Shown here one piece after another: positions 52,601-64,000 of a stretch of DNA of 64,000 bases. The notes under the pieces were generated by a model, which was not told the origin of the DNA, ran no database searches, and saw nothing but the letters and a program-made list of their open reading frames with translations. The translations under genes were made by a program, and so were the position numbers. How positions within the stretch are numbered: position 1 is the stretch's first letter; every line of letters starts with the position of its first letter. Source of the stretch: Aquila chrysaetos chrysaetos (Eukaryota; Chordata; Aves; Accipitriformes; Accipitridae); the NCBI RefSeq assembly GCF_900496995.4, contig NC_044007.1, positions 19,983,742 through 20,047,741 on the forward strand, written 5' to 3'.

Positions 52601-53389
52601 TTCATGGAGATGAAATTTTTGTGAGTTAAATTTGCTTGTAGAAAGAGAATGAAACCTTCACACATCTGGTAATTAGTCTGGGAAAATCTGCTGATACAAG
52701 AGATTATCTGCATAAGAACCACAGTCGCACTATATTACTATATATAATTCTTCCTGATTAGCAATTATGCATATTGATAGAAACCTCATCTGATTTTTGT
52801 TTCAAGAGTATGCAGCCTGATGAAAGGTTTTTAAAAAAGGATAGGAACTCCACTTTCTGTTTGTGAAGGAAATATCTATCATGTTACTGTTTGGCCCTTC
52901 CACTGTTGCTTTGAGTCCCACACCCATGTACACCTGAAAACCTAACGCAAGACTGACCGAAAGCAAGGTTAATTTGAAGAGACGGGAAGAGACTCTGTGC
53001 TGCAAGAGGCTCAAATACTCTGCACTGACATACTGGCCTCCTCCTTCTCCAAGACTTCAGAAAAAATAGCAAATTTATATTCTCCTATCTGCCACTTTGA
53101 TCTGAGCTTCTGGCAAACCGTTCCTCCACAACAATATGAATTACCAAAATCAATAGAAAACTCCCCTTAATTGTAATTGGGTTTGGAACAACTTAAACAT
53201 TACTACATTAGCTTTGATTTTGATTGCAACTTAATTGTGGACAGAAGGGGTGGAAAACTTAGAAATAGGGAACCTCCGCCAAATGTTCCTCTCAACTGTC
53301 AGAACTGGTTTCATTATGAAACCCCACTCCATCCTGCCGAAGCAAAACAGCTCTTAATTGCTTGAGCAGACAGACGAGCCTGAGGTACA
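43601..53389. other. Intergenic, no gene recognised
   Basis: This is AT-rich with a possible MIR-like scrap at 47475-47515, a T13 run at 50197-50209 and small GC-richer pieces near 45590-45740 and 46200-46250. No gene is identified; the longest frame (47821-48303, 160 codons, plus) is unrecognised. Confidence 0.7.
47475..47515 (-). mobile_element. Possible MIR scrap
   Basis: The phrases ctgtctcattttacagaggt and gcaatgaaacattg resemble the reverse-complement MIR core (cattttacagatgaggaaac). Only about 40 bp is recognisable. Confidence 0.25.
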
Positions 53390-54070
53390 GCTCCACTCAC
53401 ACGGCAGCTCCGTGGCTGGCAGGAGGCGTTTCAGGGACACCCGAAACTGCTGGTTCTCAGTAGAAACTCTGAGGAAAACTAGTAGGAAAATCTTCCAGGT
53501 TAAAAACGGAATATAAAGCTCTTTTAACCTGATCTCAATTGCTGCCGAGGGCTGGGAGGAGCCCTGATGCCCTGACAGCGTGTCACCCTGGTGCTGCTCA
53601 GGCTGCAGGGAGGGTCCTGGCACTTCCCACCAGCTGCAGCAGCTCCTCCGCAGCCTCTCTTGACGATGGTAAACTCCTTCACACGCGAGGATGTGCGATA
53701 GTCGCTGTTGTGATACCAGTTTTGAACAAGGGTACCCAGACCTGAGACCCCTGTTAGTTTTAGCGACGCAGACAATTTTCTTCAGCTCTGCCTACAGCAG
53801 ACTGTCTTTCATCTCTGCCCTCCCCTCAGCACAAAGAAGGACAGAGGATTACACAGGGGGTTAGCAAGGTCCCTTAGGAAAAAAAGACAATTTCATACAG
53901 GTGGGAACAAGTATGTTTTAATTCAGAGACGTTTCCCTCCGGAGCAAAGCTCTCACTTAACGGTCTGAAGCGGGATGTGCCTCTGTGCGTTCCCAGGCTG
54001 AAGGAGGGGAGCGACCCGACCCATGTGTCTTTTGGGTTCAACAGCTGGGGCGGAAGGACCAAACCTTTTG
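53390..54070. other. GC-richer patch with scattered CpGs
   Basis: Two GC-richer stretches (about 53390-53700 and 53930-54070) are separated by ordinary sequence. CpGs are scattered, below the density of the islands at 10.1-11.0 kb and 14.7-15.5 kb. Overlapping short ORFs on both strands are unrecognised. Confidence 0.4.
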
Positions 54071-54404
54071 AGTTTCTCCAGCTTCCAAGAAATGCTCAAA
54101 CTGGCACATTCTCAGACATAGAGAATACTAACCTCCTACTGTCCCAGAGCACTGACCAGACCTTAACTTATTTTAGGATTATCCATACTTTTCAAGCTAG
54201 TGAAAAACAAGAGAGACAGCTGCCCCTGTATTTTGCCTGTTCTTCAATTTTCATGCTGCCCACAAGGCTGAGATGGACGTTCACATTAATTCTAGGTCAG
54301 TGGTATTGAAGGCAATGAATAAGTAGATTAGATAGGTTTGGAGTCTTACCACCCATGGTGGCTACTGTGATGGTCTTGAAATCACTTACCACCTCTGATT
54401 TGCA

Positions 54405-54472
54405 TTATCTTATAGCCTAGTCATAGGCATTATTTTATAGTCAATAGTCTTATAGTCTATCTTATAGCCTAG
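54405..54472. repeat. Degenerate tandem array of ttatag units
   Basis: The 13-mer tcttatagcctag occurs at 54408-54420 and 54460-54472, with related units (tattttatag, tcttatagtcta) between them. This looks like an old short-period tandem array. Confidence 0.75.
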
Positions 54473-57400
54473 CTCTATTGGATGAGGATAGCTGGAGAAA
54501 TGTAGTGGAAGGAATTCACACCACTATGGATGTCCAAGTCAGCCATGCAATGTACAATATAGATGTGCACAGGAATACATTTTTGCTGTTCCACACCTTA
54601 CTGCTGTAAATCTCATCTCCGAGAGCTGACTGACTCTGGAAATGTGCACATTTATAACACAGAGTAACGACACGCCAGTATTACAAATATTGACAACTCG
54701 CCCAAAATCAAATCTAGTTTTCTTTTCTGTTTTTCTCTCTTCACTGTAGCTGAGACAGTGTAGTTCTCCCAGGTGGATCAAGATGATGGATAGTGCATTT
54801 TTCCCAGAAGGGCTGACAGACAGAAAGACAATGATGATTAGCGTAAAGCTATAATAGATATAAGAGTCCCTCTGTTTCACTATTGTTTTTTGACATTTAT
54901 TAAGCTACTGACTGAACAGTTTTACAGAGTGCTCTTTTCCTCAATAAGCAGCTTAATAATAAATACTATTAAGGAACAGTAATCCATAAAGAGAGCAATG
55001 CATTCATCCAGATATTTCTGGTCATCTCATAGTTCCCAACTATAATGCAGAAGAAACTGTAAGAAGAAAAGATTTAAGACAAGAGAAGTTAGCAATATTG
55101 TCGTTGTTAGTCTTCCTTTTGGAGTCTGGCATGCAGCATCGCTGCAGAGAGAAGACCTGTTTAGCTGGACTGCTCACAAGTATGCAAAATAACCTGTGTC
55201 CTTATAGTCTAGATCCTGGACTGAGCTGTACAGGAGGATCTGAAGAAGTATCACATTCATGTACAAATCTCACTGCTTTCAGTCACCTCCAGAATCCTCA
55301 AGTTAGTAGCAAACCACAAGGTGTGAAAGAAAGGAGAGCATGCATTTTATAACTGCTAAGAAGAAATTGAGCACTTACTACCTTATATCTAAGGATTCAT
55401 GCATAAATTTCAAATATTCTTGCTTTGTCTCCTACATTTCAAATATGCTGCCCTGTGCTAATGAGAGGGAAAAAGGGGACAACCTTTCTCCTTTCCCCAG
55501 TTGATCTGAGCTCGGTGCAAAAATGAGGCTCTAAAAAGTCTAACTGGTTCCAGCCGGATCCTACAGATCCTACGAAGGACTAGTTCCTCTTAGGCAGATT
55601 AAAGGAATGTAAATTCTTCTTATGTCATGACAGTGACAAGCACTCAAAGCCCCTACCATAGGGAAAAGTTGTGGAGGGCAATGCAAGAGCATGTAACAGA
55701 GAATAGAGGAATTCTCTTCAGGGGAAAAAAATAATCCACACAAGAGATTGTAATAACTAGATGTACACAAGAGTGGACTTCATCAGGAAAGTATAGAGAA
55801 TCATATCCCATGAGTTATTAAAAAGTAGACTGGGCAAAATAATGCAAAATATGCTGTATTGAACAATCTTTCATTAGGAGCAGGAAGGACACAGTGAACT
55901 ATCAAGTAATTTTTCTTATTATGCATGTCTTTTATTGCTTTTGAAAACAACCTGGCTTGCCAGACAGATCCTTGCTGTGGGACAGAAGAGCCTCACATTT
56001 ATAATAATAGTCCACAAAGAATGAGTCAATGGGGAACCCTTTGTAAAATGCATCTTTGACAACACTTTGCAGGTTGAAACTTGTTGCTTTTTATTTTATC
56101 TTTCATAAGCAAGTACAAATCCAAACTGTAACTTTTAATGGCAGGCACATTGTGTGTAACTGAAGCAGTTTCTTGTAAATATGTGAATGCATTGAAGCAA
56201 ATGATCTAAGGCAGACTTACCACAGCGAATGACAAAAATGAAAATCAATATAATCCTGAGTTAAACTGGTGTGTGCTCTTGCAATATACACCTACTGGGA
56301 CTTAGTTTAAAAGTGTTTTTGAAATATTTCTTTCTCTAATATTTATTTAAATGGAAACTTTCCCAGCTGTTGATGGCAGATATCATATGATTGTGGTGAT
56401 AACAAAAATGGCAAATTTTCTGTTCCTGTGGAATGTCTCATTTTAGCTGTATGCAAAGAAACACCATATTGTAAAGCTGAACTGGAAGCCTGTCAGTGAC
56501 AAGAAAATATGGAAGAAATTTAATCATTTCCATAATTCCTTATTTGAGTTAAATAAATCTACTCAGACATGTAACCCCTAAAAACCTGAAAAATCTGCAG
56601 ATGTTATGATGGTCAACAGTTTGTGGTTCTCTTGATAGCAAATCTTATTAAACATGAACTGATACAGTTTACGCAAATACACAAGATACAAAATAGTAGG
56701 ATCTTTTAATTTAACTCTGATAACGGCTTCCAAATATAATCTGTAAATATTTAAGCAGGGACAAAAGGTACTGGCTTTTACAGATCTATATACAACATTT
56801 CATTAAGAACAAAACTAATAACCTAGTACATTCACTTATAGTATAATGCTGGCTATGACTGCTGCTCCATCCAATATTTTCTCATAACGTCTGTTACTTT
56901 CTCCCATTTTGTGATTGCCCTGAATTTCTCCTCTTATTTTATCAAAACCAGGCCTGAATCAGTTTGGTTTATTTCTTTCTTCAGACCAAGGAAGAAAAGG
57001 TAGCATAATTCCCACTAAATCTTGGAATACACTTTCTTTTGTACTAGCAAGTATTTTCTTTTTCTAAAAATACAACATTTATCCACTGTTAAAACTTATC
57101 GTAAAATAGAAACTGAACTGGCAACACTGCGTAAAACCACATATGCAAAACAATTCCTTTACATCTGCTTTTATTTCTTGGACCTCTTCAACCTTGCTCA
57201 GATTTCAGCTCCATGTACCAAGTAAGCAAGAATTTTGCAAGGGATAAAGCTATCAACCTGCATGAACAGGCAGAGTTCACCAGGAAGGCTCCAAAGACAG
57301 TGTCCGAGGGGTCAACATGGTCATGATGAGGTTCTTCTTGAGTGTGCTGTCATGCAAGGCATCCTAGCACATGAAGCCACTGTGTAAAGACAGTTACGTG

Positions 57401-58149
57401 AACTAATTACAGGTAATTTACTTTCACAGTTATTATTTGACTAGTGTTGCTAACTAGTAGCTAGTCTGTTACTAATCCTGTCACAGTATCACAGTGAGAT
57501 GAAGCATGTTATGGACTTAATGCCTGGATGAACTTTTCTTATGTGTCTGAGGAAAGAGTTATCTTTAGAAAGGAGGTAAAATTGAACCCAATAACCTGAA
57601 CCCATCAGAAAGAGGTGTACCAGCTTCAGAGCTGACCATGACTGACACATGGCTGGCTGGAGAGAGGCAGCTGAACGATAGCTCTGAGTCTGTCACAAGC
57701 ACACCAGTCCCATGACACTGGAAATGTTGTTCCCAAGAGAAAGACGGGTGACCATGGCTGGCACGTAGCACAGACTAGTCCATGAAGCAGTGGGAAGATT
57801 TAATCCCGAGACAGAATTCCTCCTTAAACCAGTAATGCATGTACTCATCACGCTTGACATACCTGGACACAAATCCTTTAGCCATCTCATAGAAAACCAG
57901 AAAATGATTTTTCAGAGCAACTGCAGTTACTAACTTTAGAGTCTTGCTTTTCTGGTTTGTTCTCCTCTAGTCAATTGAACAAAGAGATGTAGAAGAACCA
58001 AGGAGAGAAATATGAGCAGTTGAAAAAGAAAAGTGCTGTCATGATTGTACAATAGGTTGCTGGTATTTACAAAATTCCATGTATTCAGGTTCAATATCTT
58101 CCATATGAAGATCATCACTTAATATTAATGCTGAAGTGTTACGGAGGAT

Positions 58150-58230
58150 AGGGTCCCTCTTCCAATAAATAATTTGCAGACACAAGGACAAGTACAATCC
58201 CTGCCCTGAGGAGCTTGGAAATAATATCCT
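58150..58230. mobile_element. Possible ancient amniote repeat
   Basis: The phrase acaatccctgccctgaggag followed by cttgga resembles a piece common to ancient amniote interspersed repeats (ccctgccc...gagcttacaatcta). I cannot assign a family. Confidence 0.25.
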
Positions 58231-58881
58231 GCTTGTATAAGTTGAAATAGAAAGGTGTTTATTTTTACTATAATAAGTGCTTAACTCACAATAACTAAAC
58301 CAAAACCATTATTTCAAAAGGATTTAGAATAATATTTTAATTATCCCAATGTTTATAGAATTGAAAAAGCAGGAACTTTTAGCTACTAATAATGACAGTC
58401 TCAAAAACTTTAATTTTTTCTTCAGAAAATCCAGAGACTAATATAATAATATGCATTTGTAAAAAAGAAAGCAGTTGGACAGACGAGCTCTTCCATTACA
58501 GGATTTGGCCTAGAGGAGTGTAAACAATCTAGCATTCTCTTCAGGGCAATATACACCTATCGGCCTCCAGAAATTTATATTGTTGAGGAACTTTGGGAGT
58601 TTTACTACGCCAAGTCAGAAAACACTGCAAGTTATTTACGAGACCAGCGAAGAAACAGTAACCACATAAAACACTATATAATACTTTATTCAGGTTATGT
58701 AGGAATACAGAATAGAAAAAGTAACAAGGAAAAACGGTAAGACCCAGGAAATAGAAGTGTTGTGGGAACTCTTTTCAGATAATTCTTATCAACATGAAGC
58801 CTCAGCAGCATCCATCCTTCATTGTCAGTCAATTTAGGCTACATCTGGCTCTTGAGAAATCCTATCGCATTGTCTGCTTAT

Positions 58882-58928
58882 CTCATTCACAGAGTATCTG
58901 CGATATTCACAGAATATCTGTGAATGAG
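58882..58928. repeat. Inverted repeat with overlapping direct repeat
   Basis: Perfect 12-bp arms, ctcattcacaga (58882-58893) and tctgtgaatgag (58917-58928), flank a 23-nt loop. The same stretch also contains an imperfect 20-bp direct repeat starting attcacaga at 58885 and at 58905. A hairpin could form in DNA or RNA. No terminator role is implied in this eukaryotic setting. Confidence 0.9.
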
Positions 58929-59474
58929 GACCTACGGGTTTGTTGTTAAGTTACTATCCCCTCTATAAGACAGACCAACATGAATAGAGTACATCAAGGA
59001 AGAGATTCATGACAAGTGCACACATGTGAAAAAAGAAAAAGAAGTGCTATTTGGAAAATGCTGCAATATGAACAGCACAGAATAGCTAGTTTGAGATGAG
59101 GATGAAGTGGAGATAGGACCGGCCCCACACGTGCCCTGCAGGGAGCTGCTGGGCTCCCTCTTTTCCTTGCTATGCTCCTCTGCTGTCGCAAGCAGTACCA
59201 CAGTCTCACGTGCATGGGATCTGCTCCCGTGCTTGTCAACCGGGGCCTTTACAGGATCACCCATCCCACAGAGGAGCTCCAGCAGACTGTATAAAAGAGC
59301 TAAAAGAAAAAGAGGAAAAGACCCAGAAGAGAAAGGAGTACAGAAAAGAGAGGAAATCACTGCTTTAATCTACACCACATGTACAACACGGCTGAGCTAC
59401 AAGCTCTAGGGAGTCATAACTCTGAATGTCCTGACTTTTGTGTGTTTAAAATCTCAACTGTAGCATTACAAAAA

Positions 59475-59493
59475 GGGGGGGGGGGGGGGGGGG
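59475..59493. repeat. Poly-G tract (19)
   Basis: Nineteen consecutive G after aaaa, in AT-rich intergenic DNA. It is the second long G homopolymer of the window and its length is uncertain for the usual sequencing reasons. Confidence 0.9.
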
Positions 59494-62000
59494 AGTTTGC
59501 ATTTAATTTAATTTTTTTCTTTTGGGAAAAAGAAAATATGCTTTACCATAGTCAAAGAGACCACATGACGGAGAGTCAAATAAATATCATCCACACATTT
59601 ATTTGCATGATTAAGCCATCAGACAGTCAAGTAAATGGAACGGAGTACATTTATTTGAATAACCTCCAAGGTATTTGGGGGCACATAAATGAAATGGCCA
59701 CAGCAAACCATGGCCCTTAATTTTCTCATTGTTTAAAACAGTGCAACTCTAGAGTAACTCCTCTGAAACAAATGTAAAATCCATGTAAGAACAAACCGAT
59801 ATACATCTGAAAACCTCTCTGCTCTCCCCATCCTCACCCTACCCAAAAAAGCTGCTGATTTTAATTCTTTGTGAAGGGCAACATACATCACAAGTATGTG
59901 TCTAGACAAAGTTCAGTGCTGTAGTGGTTAACCAGATATCTAACACAAGACGGTATAGTGCCCATACATTCTTGCTCTGTAAGATCAGGAAGCTAAAACA
60001 ATTTCTGAAGAGGTAAGGAAGAAACATGGACAAGTGGTTCTACTGTTCTCACAACTCCAAGATACTCTCTTCTTCAAAAGCATGTAACATCTGCATTGTG
60101 TGCTGGGGTTTCTACATCAACAGAAGAACAAGAGGACAGAATTGGTAGAGCAGAACACTCAGTGTGGAAGACCTGACATCCACAGTACACACATTTTAAG
60201 GGTTATTTTGCTTTTATCTTGGTTCTTTCTAGAGAAGTCTGGACTAACTCTAGACTGGTCCCACAGACTAAATGCACTATTGTGGCTGCAGTGCATTAGG
60301 TGTGCTCTGGGCATCTATACTCCAACTTAGTTTCATCCAAAGGAATCTAGCCCATATGCTCCAAACCTACCCCACAGTGAGAAGCAAAGCAGTCAGTAGG
60401 GACAATAGGGAGTTTTGTTTCAAAAGTGCACTCCTGATTTGCACTAAAATGTTAACATTCACACACTGTGAAGGAGAGGAAAGATGACTTAAGCTGATAA
60501 ACTATGCCTTCTACATTTTTCTCAAAATAAAAGAATAAACCTTAGAAAAAGCACCCAGTTCTCCCTTCTCCCATGGTGTGGACAGATTAATGCACCTACA
60601 GCTGGGAAAGCTTCAAGACATAATTGTGGAAATGCTTCCAAGGAAGCACATATGAATTCAGACATTACTTATAGTCCTTTATGTCTCAGACCCTGGTATG
60701 ATGCTTAGTCATGAGTCCTGTGCTTAGGGAGTGATGATAGAAAACATTTTAGTATCCAGAAGCATCCAAATACCAAATGGATCTTGTTTTTACCATTTGA
60801 AACAATAGTTTCATTCAACAATGGTGAGAAAAATGAACTGAGTTTTGTTTTAAATCAATAGTGAAGGCAATTCAGTACAGTATTACAAATCACAAAAGTG
60901 GTAAAAGTGTGAAAATCACTCAAAGTGACGATTATAAGCAAGAAGATGTTATTAAAAAGTTATATCAAGCTAAGGAAAATGTTCTTTAACTTTCTTGAGC
61001 TGCCTTAAGCCATGCAGTATTTTCCTTATGGGTAGGATCATGATCAAGGCCATGAAAACAGCAAAGGTCATAACTTCCAGATCTCGTAAAATCTGGTGAT
61101 TTATAGTGGAAGCACTAACCACTCCAGAAAACTGCCCCAAGAGCTGGGTATTCTGCTTCTTATCATGCAATACCCCAGTATGATATCGTATCTTCCAGCA
61201 GATGAACTACATCACATGGGGACCTCAGTGGACACATCTACACTGTGCTTAGCTCCTTGACAAACTCCCAGGTAGTGGTCACCTGGCTACATTACTCTCC
61301 AGCTTTCCTTTGGAGGAAATCAGCTAGCTCCCTTCAAATCAAAACGCGAGGGCAGCTCTGTGGATAGTTCACTAGCAACTGTTCCCAAAAGACAGCACGG
61401 GCTAGCCTGCACTCTTGTTTGGGTTCGGCTTAGTGTAGTCCTCCAACATTACTGCAAATAACCACACATTCCTCTCTGTCATACCCCAGAGCTTGCAGCA
61501 CATAGCTTAAGATTCATATAATGAAATCACCACTCTAGCAGACTGAAGTACAACCCATGCATTACACTTTGATCAGAAAAACACATAGAAACTAGCGATC
61601 TGTAGGGCCACCATGTGAGGCTCAGAAAAGTCAAACACTATGGATGTGACCAGTCTGTTTCGGAGTGCAGTAGCCCTGAAAAACATGGATGTGATCATCC
61701 TGCACCAAATGGTCTATGGATCATGCATTGCGGTCTACAGCAGACACATTTACCAGCATAAATGTGCTAAGAGCATCTTAGTTTCTTTGCAGGAAACTCC
61801 TGGGTACCTGAGAAGTTGTCTGAGGAGAGCTAGACGGATTAAGCCCCTTCTTGGATCTGTAATCTCAGTGGAGGAAAGTGAAAGGCAAGTGCAAAGGAGA
61901 GACAGCAGAGCCACTTCCAGAAAAGTCAGCACAGCTTCCTAGAGAAGCAATAGATGACTGCCAATGGACCACTATGTAGCCCCTTGAACCTGAGCTACTA

Positions 62001-62055
62001 TAGAGAGGAACTTCTATAGAGGTCTCCTACAGAGAGGTCTCCCATGGAGAGGAAC
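62001..62055. repeat. Degenerate tandem of agagaggtct/agaggaac units
   Basis: Successive related units (tagagaggaactt, tatagaggtctcc, tacagagaggtctccc, atggagaggaac) form an imperfect array with a period of about 14-16 nt. Confidence 0.65.
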
Positions 62056-63261
62056 ATCAGCCACAGAGTGATGTGCCAAAGTCTAGCAAGCTAAGTTCCA
62101 GGGTAGCAGCCTGGAAGCCTGCGAATACAGGGTGAGGAATACCATTTTCCCACGGTAGGTGGGAAGAGTGCATCCATCAGGTTCGCTGGCACCTTTTGAA
62201 TGACAATGTGAGATGTTTCAACTCCTACAGAACAAATGGTTTACTGAAGAGATTTATTCAAATATTTATGTCTGTATTCCCACTGAGGACTGACATTAAA
62301 ACCATTATCATTAACAATAAAACTTTAATCCTAAAATGAGTGGGACTTTTGCCTGAGGATGGACTCCCAAGCTACACTACCATGCACTTCTACAGATAAA
62401 AATGGGAGCTGCTGTAAAAATAAGAGCATTCTTTTGCAAGAAATGAAATTAAACCATGTTGAAAATATTTAAAACAATACATATTACCATAATAACAAAC
62501 CTTAATTACTCTATCACAATATCAGGAAGGATTTCGTTAACTCCCTCTGAAACAAATCATATCAGTCATCCAATAAAAGTTTTAATGATCAATCTAAAAT
62601 GAAAGTGAACCAAGCCATAAATTCTCCTGATTCCTCATAACTACTCACAGAATACAATCTGCTAGTTACCCGTGAACTGTAAGCTTAACATATAGGTTGC
62701 TACTTTGAAATGGTCTAAATTGAGCAGACATCTATTCCAGTGCAGTTTTAAAAAGCCCTTTGCAGCTTCTTGCTGTAGAAGCAAAAATTCAGTTGCCAGA
62801 AGGGAAGGCCAAATGCAAAGAGAACAAGAAAAACTTTTAAAAAACATTCTTGTTCACTACAAAATTAAGGTTTTACCTAGCCAGTACTTGTATTTGTTTA
62901 ACTTCAGTAGTGTGAATTTGCAATCAGTTAAGCCGATTCCCCGTGGCAAGCTGTCACTGAGCTTTACTCAGCAGGGCACTGACTTGAGTCTCTCTCCTTT
63001 AGTTTCAATTTTCATGAAATGTATAAGACCTTAATAGTTCTGAGACCTCTAATCCTCAGTCAAATTTGGTTGAAATTGGCTACCAGGTTCAGAAATTACT
63101 AGAGGACTGTTAGACAAGCAGCTGGATAGATGGAGGAACAGAAGAGCAGTATAATCAAGTAATTTTTCTTTTAAACTGTTTTTATAAGGAAAGACAAGGG
63201 GCACATTGAAAGTAGGCTTTGAATCAAGGAGAAAGTTCCTACTGATGTTCCTGTTTGATTA

Positions 63262-63345
63262 TCAAGAGTCTTCCAAAGAAGGTGGTGGAAATGTCATCCC
63301 TTGAAACCTTTCAAACATCACTTGACAAAGCATCTGTGAATATAT
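63262..63345 (+). mobile_element. CR1-like fragment
   Basis: The phrase aaggtggtggaaatgtcatc followed by ccttgaaacctttcaaacat resembles the sense CR1 3' region (gaggtggtggagtcaccatccctggaggtgttcaa). It is old and lacks the terminal octamer repeat within the recognisable part. Confidence 0.5.
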
Positions 63346-63464
63346 GGTAATAAATTAACCTGTAGTCAAAGCATTTTTACAGTGAATAATTAAGTATTTT
63401 CAGTAGAATTGGTAGACTATATACAGAGATGGTTCCTTGTTGTATCCCTCTTCATGTGAGCAAA

Positions 63465-63484
63465 TATATATGTATACATATATA
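63465..63484. repeat. Perfect 20-bp TA-rich palindrome
   Basis: The sequence tatatatgtatacatatata is its own reverse complement, centred on gtatac. TA-rich palindromes of this sort are common in microsatellite-like DNA. Confidence 0.9.
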
Positions 63485-64000
63485 CAGAAGTTTATAAAGA
63501 TATGAAACAGTTTCTAAATTAAAATCTCCTTCAGTAAGTCTTCTTAAGATATGAAAAAAATGTCACTATATCAGAATGGAAACCCACAAGGCTTAAAAAG
63601 GACACTATAGGTGTTAGACCAAAAATTTGTCCCTGTTGGGCTGTTTATTAAACCACCGTTTCAAAGAAGTACAATGAAAATAAATGGGTTTACTTAACAT
63701 TTATATCTGAATGACTCATCCACAAAGTCAACCCGAGCGGCTGGTTGTATGTCCTTTGTCATTAATCATTCTGAGGAAAAACAATCTTAACTATCTCCTC
63801 AAAGCACATATGGATAACTTTATTGAAAAGAATGTACCCTGGCAGTTAATAAAAATCTCTTTACTTGTACAGCTATCTGCCAGTGTTCATTGTGTGTACA
63901 TCTACAAAAAAAGAAAACACCCTTTACTCAGTCTCTCTGTCAGTATTGAGCAAACTAATTTCCTTATGAAGAACGCAGTTCAAATTAGTTTCTCCTCAGC

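Larger units (their letters stand above)
54071..64000. other. Intergenic, no gene recognised
   Basis: This is AT-rich DNA running to the right edge. It holds the short tandem and inverted repeats, the second poly-G tract and the CR1-like relic listed separately. No coding exon or RNA gene is seen. A GC-richer piece at about 59110-59290 contains overlapping short ORFs on both strands without resemblance to known proteins. Confidence 0.7.

Noticed and set aside
54405-54472. Short regular repeats considered as a CRISPR-like array
   Set aside because: The units are degenerate, contiguous and without spacers, in vertebrate DNA. This is an ordinary short tandem repeat.

Overview
The window looks like vertebrate nuclear DNA, most likely from a bird. 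The evidence is interrupted coding sequence with GT-AG introns, a CpG island at a promoter, an AT-rich background, degenerate CR1 LINE fragments as the clearest dispersed repeats, and few recent SINEs. A crocodilian or turtle source cannot be excluded. Nothing indicates bacterial, phage or plasmid DNA.

The only gene I can establish is the 5' part of EMC2 (ER membrane protein complex subunit 2, formerly TTC35), on the minus strand. Coding exon 1 is at 10696-10735, exon 2 at 4986-5099 and exon 3 at 1570-1634. All splice sites are canonical and the phases join exactly, giving residues 1-73 of a protein of about 297 residues. The remaining exons lie beyond position 1. Exon 1 sits in a CpG island (about 10140-10960) whose upstream part carries a CCAAT box, GC boxes, CRE-like half sites and a YY1-type motif that includes the start codon.

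From about 10960 to 64000 I find no recognisable protein-coding exon. In mammals the DNA upstream of EMC2 is a long gap leading to EIF3E, which is transcribed the opposite way, so this stretch is probably the bird counterpart of that gap. It holds a second CpG island with no recognised gene (about 14740-15460), two smaller GC-rich patches (about 43220-43600 and 53390-54070), two long poly-G tracts (31692-31715 and 59475-59493), several short tandem or inverted repeats, CR1 and MIR-like relics, and one moderately long unassigned ORF (37538-38137).

I found no undescribed system. The items most worth a second look are the orphan CpG island, the unassigned ORF and the combined direct/inverted repeat at 58882-58928. 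Calls on old repeats come from recognising diagnostic phrases by eye and are tentative.
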